From Comamonadaceae bacterium (GTDB lineage Bacteria > Pseudomonadota > Gammaproteobacteria > Burkholderiales > Burkholderiaceae_C): 50,175 nt of DNA. Below are positions 1-8,099 of this stretch, one piece after another (within the stretch, counting starts at the first letter, position 1; each line of letters starts with the position of its first letter). The DNA lies in contig CANBYM010000007.1 of NCBI GenBank assembly GCA_947373605.1, positions 1-50,175 of the forward strand. The letters run 5' to 3'. The notes beneath the pieces are model-generated. The model did no database searches. It worked only from the letters and a program-made list of their open reading frames with translations, and was not told the DNA's origin. The position numbers and the translations under genes are program-made.

Positions 1-159
1 AGGCCCAAAGGTATCGCAGGCCTTGGAATAAGGCAATGGACTTGCAGTGAATGTGGAGGCTTGCATGATCGCGATGTGAATGCGGCTAAAAATATCCTGT
101 CAAAGTTCACTGCCGGTTCTGGACATGAGACCCCTATAGAGGGAATCCCATTCCTTTAG
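1..159 (+). mobile_element. tnpB: 3' end of an IS200/IS605-family tnpB (partial)
   Basis: Reading frame 1 is open from the window edge to TAG at 157-159 and gives 52 residues. They include the second half of the TnpB zinc finger (W-T-C-S-E-C-G-G) followed by H-D-R-D-V-N-A-A-K-N-I, which carries the third RuvC aspartate. This is the standard end of TnpB/OrfB, the RNA-guided nuclease of IS200/IS605 elements. The first zinc-finger cysteine pair and everything before it lie outside the window, so whether the gene is intact is unknown. The remaining C-terminal tail looks normal. Confidence 0.88.
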
Positions 160-176
160 GGCCGGGAGGATGTCAA
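132..176 (+). mobile_element. Probable right end of the IS200/IS605 element (subterminal hairpin plus TCAA)
   Basis: An imperfect hairpin starts with CCCTA at 132 and closes with TAGGG at 157-161. It has bulged bases and an inner GAAT/ATTC stem, and it overlaps the tnpB stop. It is followed by CGGGAGGATGTCAA with TCAA at 173-176. IS200/IS605 elements carry a subterminal hairpin near the right end that TnpA recognises, and several are cleaved just after TCAA. The exact boundary at 176/177 is inferred. The same stretch would be the 3' part of a TnpB guide RNA scaffold. Confidence 0.6.
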
Positions 177-224
177 ACAATCCAGTGCAAAGTTACTATG
201 CGTATTTTGATGCAGGAGACAACA

Positions 225-803
225 ATGGGCAAACGACTTACACAAATCGCCACACGTACCGGAGACGGCGGTACTACCGGCTTGGGAGATAACTCCCGCG
301 TGTCCAAAAACAGCTTGCGTGTGCATGCGATGGGCGATGTCGATGAACTCAATTGCCACATCGGCGTGCTTTTATGCGAAGACATGCCGGCCGGCATCCG
401 TGGCGTGCTGGTAGAGATACAGCACCAGTTGTTTAACCTGGGCGGGGAGCTGTCCATCCCCGGCTATGAGCTGCTTAAAGCGGATGCCGTACTCGCTTTG
501 GATGAAGCGCTGGAGACTTACAACGCACAGTTGCCCAGGTTAGAAGAGTTCATATTGCCTGCAGGCACGCGTGCTGCTGCGCAGGCGCATGTGTGCCGCA
601 CAGTGGCCCGCCGCGCCGAACGTGCGCTGGTTGCATTGGGCAACGAAGAGGCCTTGAAAGAGACACCGCGCCAGTACCTGAACCGACTGTCTGACTTGAT
701 GTTCGTGCTGGCGCGCGCACTCAACCGCCATCGTACGGATGGCACGGTTGGCGACGACGTGTACTGGAAAAGCGAGCGCATGCAAAAAAGCGCTGAGCAG
801 TGA
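225..803 (+). CDS. pduO: ATP:cob(I)alamin adenosyltransferase, PduO type
   Basis: 192 residues, the normal size for the family. The enzyme transfers the adenosyl group of ATP to cob(I)alamin to make coenzyme B12. The N-terminus has the family signature T-R-T-G-D-G-G-T-T-G-L-G (from about residue 10), and the ATP-site helix signature around R-Y-L-N-R-L-S-D is present in the form Q-Y-L-N-R-L-S-D-L-M-F. An upstream in-frame ATG exists at 198, but AGGAG at 214-218 sits six bases before ATG 225, so I chose 225. The stop overlaps the start of the acetoacetyl-CoA synthetase gene (TGATG), which implies cotranscription. The native promoter region is cut short by the IS right end about 50 bases upstream. 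Confidence 0.93.
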   Translation: MGKRLTQIATRTGDGGTTGLGDNSRVSKNSLRVHAMGDVDELNCHIGVLLCEDMPAGIRGVLVEIQHQLFNLGGELSIPGYELLKADAVLALDEALETYNAQLPRLEEFILPAGTRAAAQAHVCRTVARRAERALVALGNEEALKETPRQYLNRLSDLMFVLARALNRHRTDGTVGDDVYWKSERMQKSAEQ

Positions 804-3019
804 TGCGCAGCCCGCACGTCGCGCAGATCCGGCTTTATCAGAACTGGCTGGCCGAACAGCGTGGCCTGCGGTTTGAGAGTTATGACGCTCTATGGCACTG
901 GTCCACCACCGATCTGAATGCCTTTTGGCAAAGCATCTGGGATTATTTTGACTTGCAATCGCCCACGCCGCATCAGGCGGCCTTGGTTGAGAACCGCATG
1001 CCCGGCGCGCAGTGGTTCACCGGCGCACAGGTTAACTATGTGCAACAGGTTTTCCGCCATGTCGATGCTGCGCGCGCAGCCGATTTGCCTGCGCTAATCA
1101 GCCACAACGAGCTCAGTTTGGAAAGCGGCACATTGCGTGAACTGAGTTGGCCTGAGTTGCGCCGCAAGGTGGCTTCACTGGCATTGCATTTGCAGGCGCA
1201 GGGTTTGCAGTCGGGCGACCGGGTAGCCGCCTACTTGCCCAATATTCCCGAGGCCATGATTGCTTTTCTTGCGGTTGCTAGCTTGGGCGGGGTGTGGAGC
1301 ATTTGCGCGCCCGATATGGGTACCAATGCAGTGCTCGACCGCTTCAAACAAATCGAACCTAAAGTTCTGATTGCCTGCGACGGTGTGCGCTTTGGCGGCA
1401 AAGACCATGACCGCCGCAGCGTGGTGGCCGAGTTATGCCAGGCGCTACCCAGCTTGCGCCACGTAGTCATTCACGACAACCTGGGCCTAGCGCCGGCGCA
1501 CAGCTTGCAGGAAGGCATTTTTTCGGTCGCCGAACTGGCGCAGACAACGGCCCGAGACGAGGCCGCCGTATCAACATTTCAACCGCAATGGCTGCCGTTT
1601 GACCATCCGTTATGGATTGTGTATTCCAGTGGTACCACCGGTTTGCCCAAGCCCATCGTGCACGGTCATGGAGGCACCTTGGTGGTGGCGATGGCCCTGA
1701 AGATCTTGCATAACGACATTGGTTGCAGCTACGCGCCCAATAGTTTTGGTGAGCGCTATCACTGGTATAGCTCTACGGGATGGGTGATGTGGAATGCGCA
1801 GATGAGCGGCTTGCTCAATGGCACGACCTGTTGCCTTTTTGATGGCAGTCCGGGTGGCTCCACCGTAGATGCTGCCGGCAATAAAATCCCGCCCGACTGG
1901 ACCACGCTCTGGCGTTTTGCCGCCGATACAGGCGTTACCTTTTTTGGCGCGGGCGCAGCCTTTTTTGCCAATTGCATGAAAGCCGCTATCGACCTCACCC
2001 AATGCGGTGACCTCAGTGCGATACGCGCGCTCGGAACCACCGGCTCGCCCTTGAGCGAAGAAGCCCAGCGCTGGGGTACCGATCAGTTCCGTCGTTTTAC
2101 AGCGCTTTACGAAGCCGCGCGAAGTGGGAGCGATAGCTCCGCCGCCGGGCCGCCCCGAGCGGAGTTGGCCTCCTTGGGGGGCAGCGATTTACACGCTGTG
2201 AAAGAGCGTCGGGGCGACATCTGGTGGTGCAACATTTCCGGTGGCACCGATTTCGCAGGTGCGTTCATTGGGGGCAACCGCGAATTACCGCAAGTGCCAG
2301 GCCAGATGCAATGCCGCCTGCTGGGTTGTGCGGTTGAGGCCTGGAACGAACAGGGCAAGCAGGTACATGACGAAGTAGGCGAGCTGGTGTGCACCCAGCC
2401 GCTGCCCAGCATGCCGCTGTACCTGTGGGGGGATACCGATGGCAAGCGTTACCTGAGCAGTTACTTTGACATGTACCCTGCAGGTCTGGGCCGAAAGCCC
2501 GGTGGTGGAGATGCGTCTGCCGAATCCGGGTTCATCTGGCGCCATGGAGACTGGCTGCGGATCACGCCGGACGGTGCTTGCATCATCTTTGGTCGCAGTG
2601 ACGCTACGATCAATCGCCATGGTTTGCGCATGGGCACCAGCGAGTTGTACAGCGCCGTCGAAGCGTTGCCGGAAGTGGTAGACAGCATGGTGGTCGACCT
2701 AGAGTATCTGGGCCGCGAGAGCTACATGCCTCTGTTCGTGGTGCTGCGAGAAGGTGTGGTGCTTGATCAGGCCATGCAAGACAAACTTAACAACGCAATC
2801 CGCCAGGCCCTGTCACCGCGCTTTGTCCCTAATGCGATTTTTCAGGTGGCTGAAATCCCACGTACGCTCAGCGGCAAAAAGCACGAATTGCCCATCAAGA
2901 AACTGCTGCTGGGGCAAGCCCTTGAAAAAGTGCTCAACCGCGACGCCATGGCCAACCCGGCGTGCCTGGAATGGTATGTGGCATTTTCAAGGTCGCACTT
3001 GGCCGGGCATGCTGAGTGA
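803..3019 (+). CDS. Acetoacetate-CoA ligase (acetoacetyl-CoA synthetase) with two extra internal segments
   Basis: An adenylate-forming enzyme that activates acetoacetate with ATP and CoA. The AMP-binding signature Y-S-S-G-T-T-G-L-P-K-P-I-V-H is near residue 275. The family blocks I-S-G-G-T-D-F-A-G-A-F and W-R-H-G-D-W are present, as is the C-terminal R-T-L-S-G-K-K with its catalytic lysine. The protein is 738 residues against roughly 650-680 usual for the family. The surplus is explained by about 30 residues after A-L-Y-E-A (DNA about 2115-2205) and about 17 residues before W-R-H-G-D-W (about 2485-2535). The frame stays open through both. The start is ATG 803, which overlaps the previous stop; GTG 800 is an alternative. 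Confidence 0.9.
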   Translation: MRSPHVAQIRLYQNWLAEQRGLRFESYDALWHWSTTDLNAFWQSIWDYFDLQSPTPHQAALVENRMPGAQWFTGAQVNYVQQVFRHVDAARAADLPALISHNELSLESGTLRELSWPELRRKVASLALHLQAQGLQSGDRVAAYLPNIPEAMIAFLAVASLGGVWSICAPDMGTNAVLDRFKQIEPKVLIACDGVRFGGKDHDRRSVVAELCQALPSLRHVVIHDNLGLAPAHSLQEGIFSVAELAQTTARDEAAVSTFQPQWLPFDHPLWIVYSSGTTGLPKPIVHGHGGTLVVAMALKILHNDIGCSYAPNSFGERYHWYSSTGWVMWNAQMSGLLNGTTCCLFDGSPGGSTVDAAGNKIPPDWTTLWRFAADTGVTFFGAGAAFFANCMKAAIDLTQCGDLSAIRALGTTGSPLSEEAQRWGTDQFRRFTALYEAARSGSDSSAAGPPRAELASLGGSDLHAVKERRGDIWWCNISGGTDFAGAFIGGNRELPQVPGQMQCRLLGCAVEAWNEQGKQVHDEVGELVCTQPLPSMPLYLWGDTDGKRYLSSYFDMYPAGLGRKPGGGDASAESGFIWRHGDWLRITPDGACIIFGRSDATINRHGLRMGTSELYSAVEALPEVVDSMVVDLEYLGRESYMPLFVVLREGVVLDQAMQDKLNNAIRQALSPRFVPNAIFQVAEIPRTLSGKKHELPIKKLLLGQALEKVLNRDAMANPACLEWYVAFSRSHLAGHAE
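2116..2205. repeat. GC-rich palindromic repeat inserted in frame in the acetoacetate-CoA ligase gene
   Basis: This stretch contains GCCGGGCCGCCCC (about 2143-2155) and GGGGGGCAGCG (about 2176-2186), an imperfect inverted repeat around a short spacer, preceded by a GAAGTGGGAGC-like segment. From memory, similar sequences are scattered between genes in comamonad genomes. Here it lies inside a coding region exactly where the protein has an extra, low-complexity segment rich in serine, alanine, glycine and proline. The borders are approximate. Confidence 0.55.
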
Positions 3020-3050
3020 TTGTCTAGACCATCTTATTTGCGCAACCGGG

Positions 3051-4229
3051 TTACTTTGGCTTGGCCTCAGAGGGCCGGGCTGCAACAGGCCAGACCACAT
3101 CGTCATCCACTGCGTACAAGGTGCACGTCACTTTAGCGAAATTACTGCAACGGTCTAGCGCGCTCTTAAGTGGATCATCGCCCCCATTGGACCAGGCCCA
3201 AGCCCCACTGGGTGCAATGGCAAACGCGCGGGGAGCTGCAACGGTTAGAAATTTTTTATAGCCGGCCCGCCCAGTGTCGCGCACAAAGGGAACCTTGCTT
3301 TCATCGTCCAGTGTGGCAAATCCCGTTTTCGGCGGGGTAGGTGTGTAAGTGACGACGCCAAACTTGGAAAAGGCGGCAAGCGGTTCCTGGGGCATGTTGA
3401 TGGAAGTGAGGAACTTATCCAGTTCGGGTTGCCATATGGCGTTGCCCGCGCGCGAGCCAAACATGTAATGTGCGTCAGTGCCGAAATTGCCGAATGCCAC
3501 CAGCTTCGCTTTGCCGCCGGATGCCGTGTACTGTTCATACATCGGCCGGTAGACGTTGCCGAAAAAACTGTCGTTATCGCCGTAAAACCAAAGGGAGGGT
3601 ACGGAAGTCGTTCTGGCATAGGCCGAAGCGCCCCAGGCCAGCGTGTTTTGCCATCCCGGGCAGTCGTCGTTGCGTAGACCGCCCGCAAAGTTGACCAAGC
3701 CTTTGACGCCAGAATAATTGCGCGCTCCAAATGCCAGCGTCGTCCAGCCACCATGGGATTGACCCGCTACCAGCAGACGGGTCTTGTCGGCCCAGGGTTG
3801 TGTGCTTACATAGTCCAGTGCGGCTTGCACATCATCCGCTTGAACCTCGCCGTTGCTTTCAATATTGCACCCGACACCGATATAGTGCCCTTCGGACTGC
3901 GAGAACCCTTGGCGCATAGGCACCACGACGGCATACCCCCGTTGTAGAAAATAGCGTGCTGCCAATGCGGGTCGGTAGCGCCCTTGAAAGCGAGGACTGC
4001 CGGGCGACTTGCCGTGGTTAATGATGACGACCGGGAATGGGCCTACGCCGTCGGGTTTGTAGAGCGTTGTTTCCAGTCCAATGGTGAACAGCCCCTTCTT
4101 GGGAACCATTACCACCGATTCGTTGAGTGAGGCGTCCAGTTCCAGCGATTGCGCATGCAGGGTGGGCGCAATGGCCGCGTACACAAAAGCGCATTTGCCA
4201 ATCAGCCATCTGAAACAGCGGCCCCGCAT
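3051..4229 (-). CDS. Exported alpha/beta hydrolase (dienelactone-hydrolase-like)
   Basis: 392 residues with an N-terminal hydrophobic segment ending in L-H-A-Q, which looks like a signal peptide, so the enzyme is probably periplasmic. The nucleophile elbow G-Q-S-H-G-G is present, with V-V-I-I-N-H-G as the oxyanion strand and a D-A-H-Y segment late in the domain that fits the acid/histidine region. Substrate unknown; esterase or peptidase-like activity is possible. It is the last gene of a leftward group with the thioesterase (7-base gap) and the NhaR-like regulator. About 100 residues after the hydrolase core are not assigned. Confidence 0.8.
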   Translation of the reverse strand: MRGRCFRWLIGKCAFVYAAIAPTLHAQSLELDASLNESVVMVPKKGLFTIGLETTLYKPDGVGPFPVVIINHGKSPGSPRFQGRYRPALAARYFLQRGYAVVVPMRQGFSQSEGHYIGVGCNIESNGEVQADDVQAALDYVSTQPWADKTRLLVAGQSHGGWTTLAFGARNYSGVKGLVNFAGGLRNDDCPGWQNTLAWGASAYARTTSVPSLWFYGDNDSFFGNVYRPMYEQYTASGGKAKLVAFGNFGTDAHYMFGSRAGNAIWQPELDKFLTSINMPQEPLAAFSKFGVVTYTPTPPKTGFATLDDESKVPFVRDTGRAGYKKFLTVAAPRAFAIAPSGAWAWSNGGDDPLKSALDRCSNFAKVTCTLYAVDDDVVWPVAARPSEAKPK

Positions 4230-4236
4230 GTCTGCG

Positions 4237-4662
4237 CTAACTTTTGGGTGAGAGGATTGCCATGGTGATGCGTGATACGCAGGTTAGTTCTTGCTTGTCG
4301 TTACGTAACTCGATGTGCCAGACCTGCGTGGTGCGCCCGATGTGAACCGGACTCACCGTTCCCGTGACCCAGCCGGCGCGTACGCCGCGCAAGTGGTTGG
4401 CGTTGATATCAAGCCCGACGGCAGCGTGCCCCTTTTCACAGCAGCTGGCGGATGCAATCGACCCGAGCGTTTCAGCCAGCAACACCGACACGCCCCCATG
4501 CAACAGGCCAAACGGCTGCCGGGTGTGTTCATTGACCGGCACCCTGGCCACGATGTAATCGTCGCCCACTTCGGTAAATTCAATTCCGAGGTAACTGACG
4601 GCCGTGTTTCTGCTTACGGCATTAAGGGATTCAACAGTAACGGGTGCTTTCCAGATGGGCAT
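4237..4662 (-). CDS. PaaI/YdiI-type hotdog thioesterase
   Basis: 141 residues from ATG 4662. A longer frame reaches 4737, but that start would overlap the upstream regulator gene and adds residues unlike the family. The hotdog signature Q-P-F-G-L-L-H-G-G-V-S-V-L-L-A-E is present with the catalytic H-G-G and the following glutamate (A-E-T-L-G-S). Proteins of this type hydrolyse aromatic or aliphatic acyl-CoA esters in the cytoplasm. The true substrate cannot be read from the sequence. The gene lies 52 bases downstream of the NhaR-like gene. The ribosome binding site is weak. Confidence 0.85.
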   Translation of the reverse strand: MPIWKAPVTVESLNAVSRNTAVSYLGIEFTEVGDDYIVARVPVNEHTRQPFGLLHGGVSVLLAETLGSIASASCCEKGHAAVGLDINANHLRGVRAGWVTGTVSPVHIGRTTQVWHIELRNDKQELTCVSRITMAILSPKS

Positions 4663-4714
4663 ATATTTTTGCTCGATGGGCTGAGAATTCTTTAACTGTA
4701 GCGCCGCTTTGGGC

Positions 4715-5611
4715 CTATTCACTGAAAAGCGCCGCACGTGCCGCCTGCGTGATGGCGATAACGCAGGGGTGGGTAATCCGACGCTCTACCGATATGGCGT
4801 AAAACGCGTCCTGTAATTCGGCGCTGCGCCCCACCAGTTCCACGCCGAACTGTTTCATCGTATCAAGCTCCAGAACTGACGGCGCCATGAACACACCGCG
4901 TCCCTCCCGGCCAAATGCCGTCATCAGTGCGCCATCGTCAAATTCACCGACGATGCGTGGCGTGATCTGGTGCCGGGTTAGCCAGGCTTCCAGTTGCTGG
5001 CGAAGCGAGGCTTGTGCGCCGACGATGAGCATGGGCTGATCACTCAGGCATTGCGGAAAAGCGCCCGACAATTTCTCTTTTAGAGCGGGCGTGGCGAAAA
5101 AGCTCATGGCGGTGCTGCCCAAGGGATGGTTAAACGCCTTGACGCTCAGGCGACGCGACATCGGCTCGTCGGCGATGATGAGGTCCAATTTGTTGAGCGC
5201 CAGCTGGGCCAATAAATCGGGGAATTTGCCTTCTACACAAATCATGCGCACCGCCTCGCTGGTATTCAGGGCTGGCTCCAACAGCCGATAGGCAATGGAC
5301 TTGGACACAGAGTCCGCGATACCGACTGAAAAATCGAGCACTTCGCGACCACCGCGTACCGCACGGACGGCACCTTCAAGCTCAGCGCCCAATGCAAATA
5401 TTTGGTCCGCGTAGCCCAAGGCGAGGCGGCCGTCTTCGGTCAATTCAAGATTACGGCCGGATTTTTTGAAGAGCTTGCGGCCCAGCCAGTCCTCGAGTAA
5501 GTGAATCTGGCCGGAAAGCGTTTGTGGCGTGGTGTGCAATTGTTCGCCCGCCCGCATGACGCCGCCGGCTTTGGCGGTGACCCAAAAGTAATAAAGATGT
5601 TTGAAGTTCAT
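4715..5611 (-). CDS. nhaR: LysR-family regulator of the NhaR type
   Basis: 298 residues. It starts M-N-F-K-H-L-Y-Y-F-W, the N-terminus typical of NhaR, with the winged helix over roughly residues 5-62 (T-P-Q-T-L-S-G-Q-I as recognition helix). The effector domain has the NhaR-like blocks F-S-V-G-I-A-D-S-V-S-K and G-E-F-D-D-G-A-L-M-T-A-F-G. NhaR activates the sodium/proton antiporter gene in enterobacteria, but no antiporter gene is adjacent here, so the target is unknown. The gene is divergent from the Rrf2-type gene across 106 bases and heads a group with a thioesterase and a hydrolase. Confidence 0.85.
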   Translation of the reverse strand: MNFKHLYYFWVTAKAGGVMRAGEQLHTTPQTLSGQIHLLEDWLGRKLFKKSGRNLELTEDGRLALGYADQIFALGAELEGAVRAVRGGREVLDFSVGIADSVSKSIAYRLLEPALNTSEAVRMICVEGKFPDLLAQLALNKLDLIIADEPMSRRLSVKAFNHPLGSTAMSFFATPALKEKLSGAFPQCLSDQPMLIVGAQASLRQQLEAWLTRHQITPRIVGEFDDGALMTAFGREGRGVFMAPSVLELDTMKQFGVELVGRSAELQDAFYAISVERRITHPCVIAITQAARAALFSE

Positions 5612-5717
5612 TCGGTTTAAGCGAAGTAAAAAACTTAAAAATACGAATTTTCACGATGCATTGTCGTCCCTATATTGAGGTCTTAACAGCGCATTTGCGC
5701 GTATCAGGAGAAGTTCC

Positions 5718-6239
5718 ATGCGACTTAGTACCCGCGGCAGATTTGCCATTACCGCCATGATTGACCTGGCTTTGCGCGACAAAGCCCACCCGGTTCCTTT
5801 GTCAGACCTCGCGTTGAGGCACCACATTTCGCTGTCTTACCTGGAGCAGGTATTCAGCAAGCTGCGCCAAAACGGCCTGGTGGAGAGCACGCGCGGGCCC
5901 GGCGGCGGCTACAGCCTCGGGTTCCGTGGTGACGGCATTACGGTGGCCGACATCATTGCCGCCATTGACGAGGCGGACGGTCAAGTGCGCAGTGGTGCGC
6001 AGCGCGACGGCGTTCTCAATACTCAGGATTTATGGGACTCGTTGAACTCAGCCATCTTTGAGCATATGAAGACCATTACGTTGAAAAGTCTGGCAGAGGA
6101 TCAGAAGTCCAAAGGCTTCAAAGTGGAAGAACGCAAAGCGGTAAAGAAGCCCGTACTGCAAAAAATCAAATCCGCACCGCACCCCCCCCGCGTGCCGAAC
6201 TCCGTATTCGCGCTGGGTCAGGTGTGGAGCCGCTCGTGA
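5718..6239 (+). CDS. Rrf2-family regulator, IscR-like but lacking the iron-sulfur cysteines
   Basis: 173 residues. The N-terminal winged helix is nearly the IscR sequence: M-R-L-S-T-R-G-R-F-A at the start, then I-S-L-S-Y-L-E-Q-V-F, and R-G-P-G-G-G-Y as the wing. IscR binds a [2Fe-2S] cluster through three cysteines and a histidine at about residues 92-107. Here that stretch reads A-D-G-Q-V-R-S-G-A-Q-R-D-G-V-L-N-T and the whole protein has no cysteine. It is therefore likely a cluster-free paralogue. AGGAGAAG precedes the ATG. No isc genes are nearby. The 3' end overlaps the convergent gene by 22 bases. Confidence 0.88.
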   Translation: MRLSTRGRFAITAMIDLALRDKAHPVPLSDLALRHHISLSYLEQVFSKLRQNGLVESTRGPGGGYSLGFRGDGITVADIIAAIDEADGQVRSGAQRDGVLNTQDLWDSLNSAIFEHMKTITLKSLAEDQKSKGFKVEERKAVKKPVLQKIKSAPHPPRVPNSVFALGQVWSRS

Positions 6240-7018
6240 AACAGCGGCGCGCCGGCCTTTTCCATTCGCAGGCACACGTCGTAGTCGTCCAGTCCGGTGG
6301 TTTCAAAGCCGCTGATACGTATTGGGGCGCGAACGGCGGCAAATCGTTCTTCGGTGGCAACGGCGGCCAGACACTCGCGCAGCAGTGCCAGGGTATCGTA
6401 CGGTGTTGCTAAAGACGTGACCAAGGGCAGGCCGGGGTAGGCGGCAGTTTCTCCAAACACGGCAATGTCCTTGGCGAATTGAGGATAGGTGTCGCGCCAG
6501 ATGGCCAAAGTCACGCAGTCCACGGCGGCCATGTCCGCGTGACCAGTGCGCACCTTTTCAATCGACGCATAGTGGCCACCGGTCTGAACCGCACCGCTAA
6601 AAAATGGTCGTTCTGGCCGGGTAGTCGCAATTAATGCGCGCAGTGCGTTAAAGCCGGATTGTGAGTCGCTGCTATTGAACGCGAGCGTGCTACCAGAAAA
6701 CTGCGACAGCGAGGTGCGGGCGTCGTCGCTGCGACGTACGAGCTGGCTCTTGCAGGAGATACCCCGACATCCGGGCGCGTCGTAAGCAAAAGTTCCTACG
6801 ACTTGCACCTTATTGCGCAGTGACGTGGAGAGCGGGTAGCCACAAGTCTGACTGAGCAGAAGTGTGGGCTCCAGCCAGTGCGCATGCAAGTCCTGTGGCC
6901 AGTAAAGCGTATCGGGAGCAGGGTGCGTCAGGCGCGGCGCTAGTAGTCCTGCTACTGCGGCCCAGAACGACTGCACCGCATCGCCTCCGGGCAAGTACAT
7001 CGCCAAAGAAACGATCAT
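6218..7018 (-). CDS. PhnD-like phosphate/phosphonate-type binding protein without signal peptide
   Basis: 266 residues. The sequence begins directly with a beta strand (M-I-V-S-L-A-M-Y) and contains the PhnD-family blocks S-G-S-T-L-A-F-N-S, S-Q-S-G-F-N-A-L-R and G-H-A-D-M-A-A-V-D. These belong to periplasmic binding proteins for phosphate, phosphite or phosphonates. It has no recognisable export signal and no permease or ATPase genes beside it, so it may be a cytoplasmic sensor-like member. AAGGCG precedes the start by about 9 bases. It follows the desaturase gene by 15 bases on the same strand and is probably cotranscribed. The ligand is unknown. Confidence 0.75.
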   Translation of the reverse strand: MIVSLAMYLPGGDAVQSFWAAVAGLLAPRLTHPAPDTLYWPQDLHAHWLEPTLLLSQTCGYPLSTSLRNKVQVVGTFAYDAPGCRGISCKSQLVRRSDDARTSLSQFSGSTLAFNSSDSQSGFNALRALIATTRPERPFFSGAVQTGGHYASIEKVRTGHADMAAVDCVTLAIWRDTYPQFAKDIAVFGETAAYPGLPLVTSLATPYDTLALLRECLAAVATEERFAAVRAPIRISGFETTGLDDYDVCLRMEKAGAPLFHERLHT

Positions 7019-7033
7019 TGCGTGAACGCCTTG

Positions 7034-8014
7034 TCAGGCCTTCGGAACTGCGCGCGCACCGCTGCGTTGTCGCTTCGGCGCGGTCTGCGTCTGCGAAAGA
7101 ACGGGGCTGTCCACCGGACTCCATGTAAATCGACGTATCAGCCATAGGTATCCCGGCACCACAAATCCGCCGTTGCGCAGTTGATAGCCTTCGCGGTCTG
7201 CCGCATATGCGGTAGGAATGCAGTACCACGGCATTTCAGGGTAGGCGTGATGAACCGCGTGGTAGTTGTTGTTCAAATAGAGCAGGCGCCAAAACAGTCC
7301 GGCGTGGTTGATTACCGTGCGATGTGCCGGTGAAGGCCCGGGCCGGTGTTCGTACAAGGAGCGCAACATCGCCAGTCCCAACGCCGGGTAGGCTATGCCG
7401 AAACAGTATTTCCAGGCCGATATGCCGGTGTGCACTTCTATTGCCCACAGCATCAGTGCCACCAATGGCAGATGAATGGCCCATACTTTCAGCGCAGCAA
7501 AGTCGCCACTGGCGACACGGCGGAAAGTTTTTGTGACCAGACTGACGATCACAATCGCCGGCCCGATAAGCAGCCGTCCGAGAAATGTGCGTTGGCTGGC
7601 ATACAACCAGAGAGCGAGTCTGCCCATGCCGGCGGCTTGTTCGGGGGTAATGTAATTGCTCTCCGTATCGACTCCGGGCACCGTCAGATATGCGTCTTCG
7701 TGGTGCTTCAGGTGATCCACCTTGTACGTGTCAAACGGGTACCAGATGGCTAACGGTGCCAGACCAAGCAAGCGGTTGACTGTGTTGTTGGCAGTCGGGT
7801 GGCCGTGGGTAAGTTCGTGCTGGAAGCTCATGTACCAAGCCAACAAGACCACCATCAGCGGTGTACTTAACCAGCCGGGGATGTCGGAGTACCAGGTAAC
7901 CGCGCAGGTCCAAGTGGTCAGTATCGTTGCCCACAAAATCCAGGTGGGCCATTCAATGTCGCGTCGGGAATTGTCAGACGGGGTGCTCGGAGTGGCAAGA
8001 GGTTGTTGCTTCAT
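7034..8014 (-). CDS. Membrane fatty acid desaturase family protein
   Basis: 326 residues with several hydrophobic segments (for example residues 27-45, 52-64, about 160 and 185). The three histidine boxes of the diiron desaturase/hydroxylase fold are present: H-E-L-T-H-G-H, H-L-K-H-H and H-A-V-H-H. Such enzymes insert double bonds or hydroxyl groups into acyl chains, lipids or carotenoid-like substrates in the inner membrane. The substrate cannot be told here. It is followed 15 bases later by the PhnD-like gene. A terminator lies between it and the upstream lipoprotein gene, so it probably has its own promoter in 8015-8060. Confidence 0.88.
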   Translation of the reverse strand: MKQQPLATPSTPSDNSRRDIEWPTWILWATILTTWTCAVTWYSDIPGWLSTPLMVVLLAWYMSFQHELTHGHPTANNTVNRLLGLAPLAIWYPFDTYKVDHLKHHEDAYLTVPGVDTESNYITPEQAAGMGRLALWLYASQRTFLGRLLIGPAIVIVSLVTKTFRRVASGDFAALKVWAIHLPLVALMLWAIEVHTGISAWKYCFGIAYPALGLAMLRSLYEHRPGPSPAHRTVINHAGLFWRLLYLNNNYHAVHHAYPEMPWYCIPTAYAADREGYQLRNGGFVVPGYLWLIRRFTWSPVDSPVLSQTQTAPKRQRSGARAVPKA

Positions 8015-8060
8015 CGGGGCGGATTATCGAACTTCCGCTATGAAAAAGCTAGCCTGAAAA

Positions 8061-8089
8061 GCAATGGTGGTGAATGTCACCGCCATTGC
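8061..8089 (-). terminator. Rho-independent terminator after the phosphoesterase-like lipoprotein gene
   Basis: On the minus strand a 13-base stem (8077-8089 pairing with 8061-8073, one mismatch, 3-base loop) is followed by TTTTC. It lies just after the stop at 8100. Confidence 0.75.
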
Positions 8090-8099
8090 GGCATAGTGC

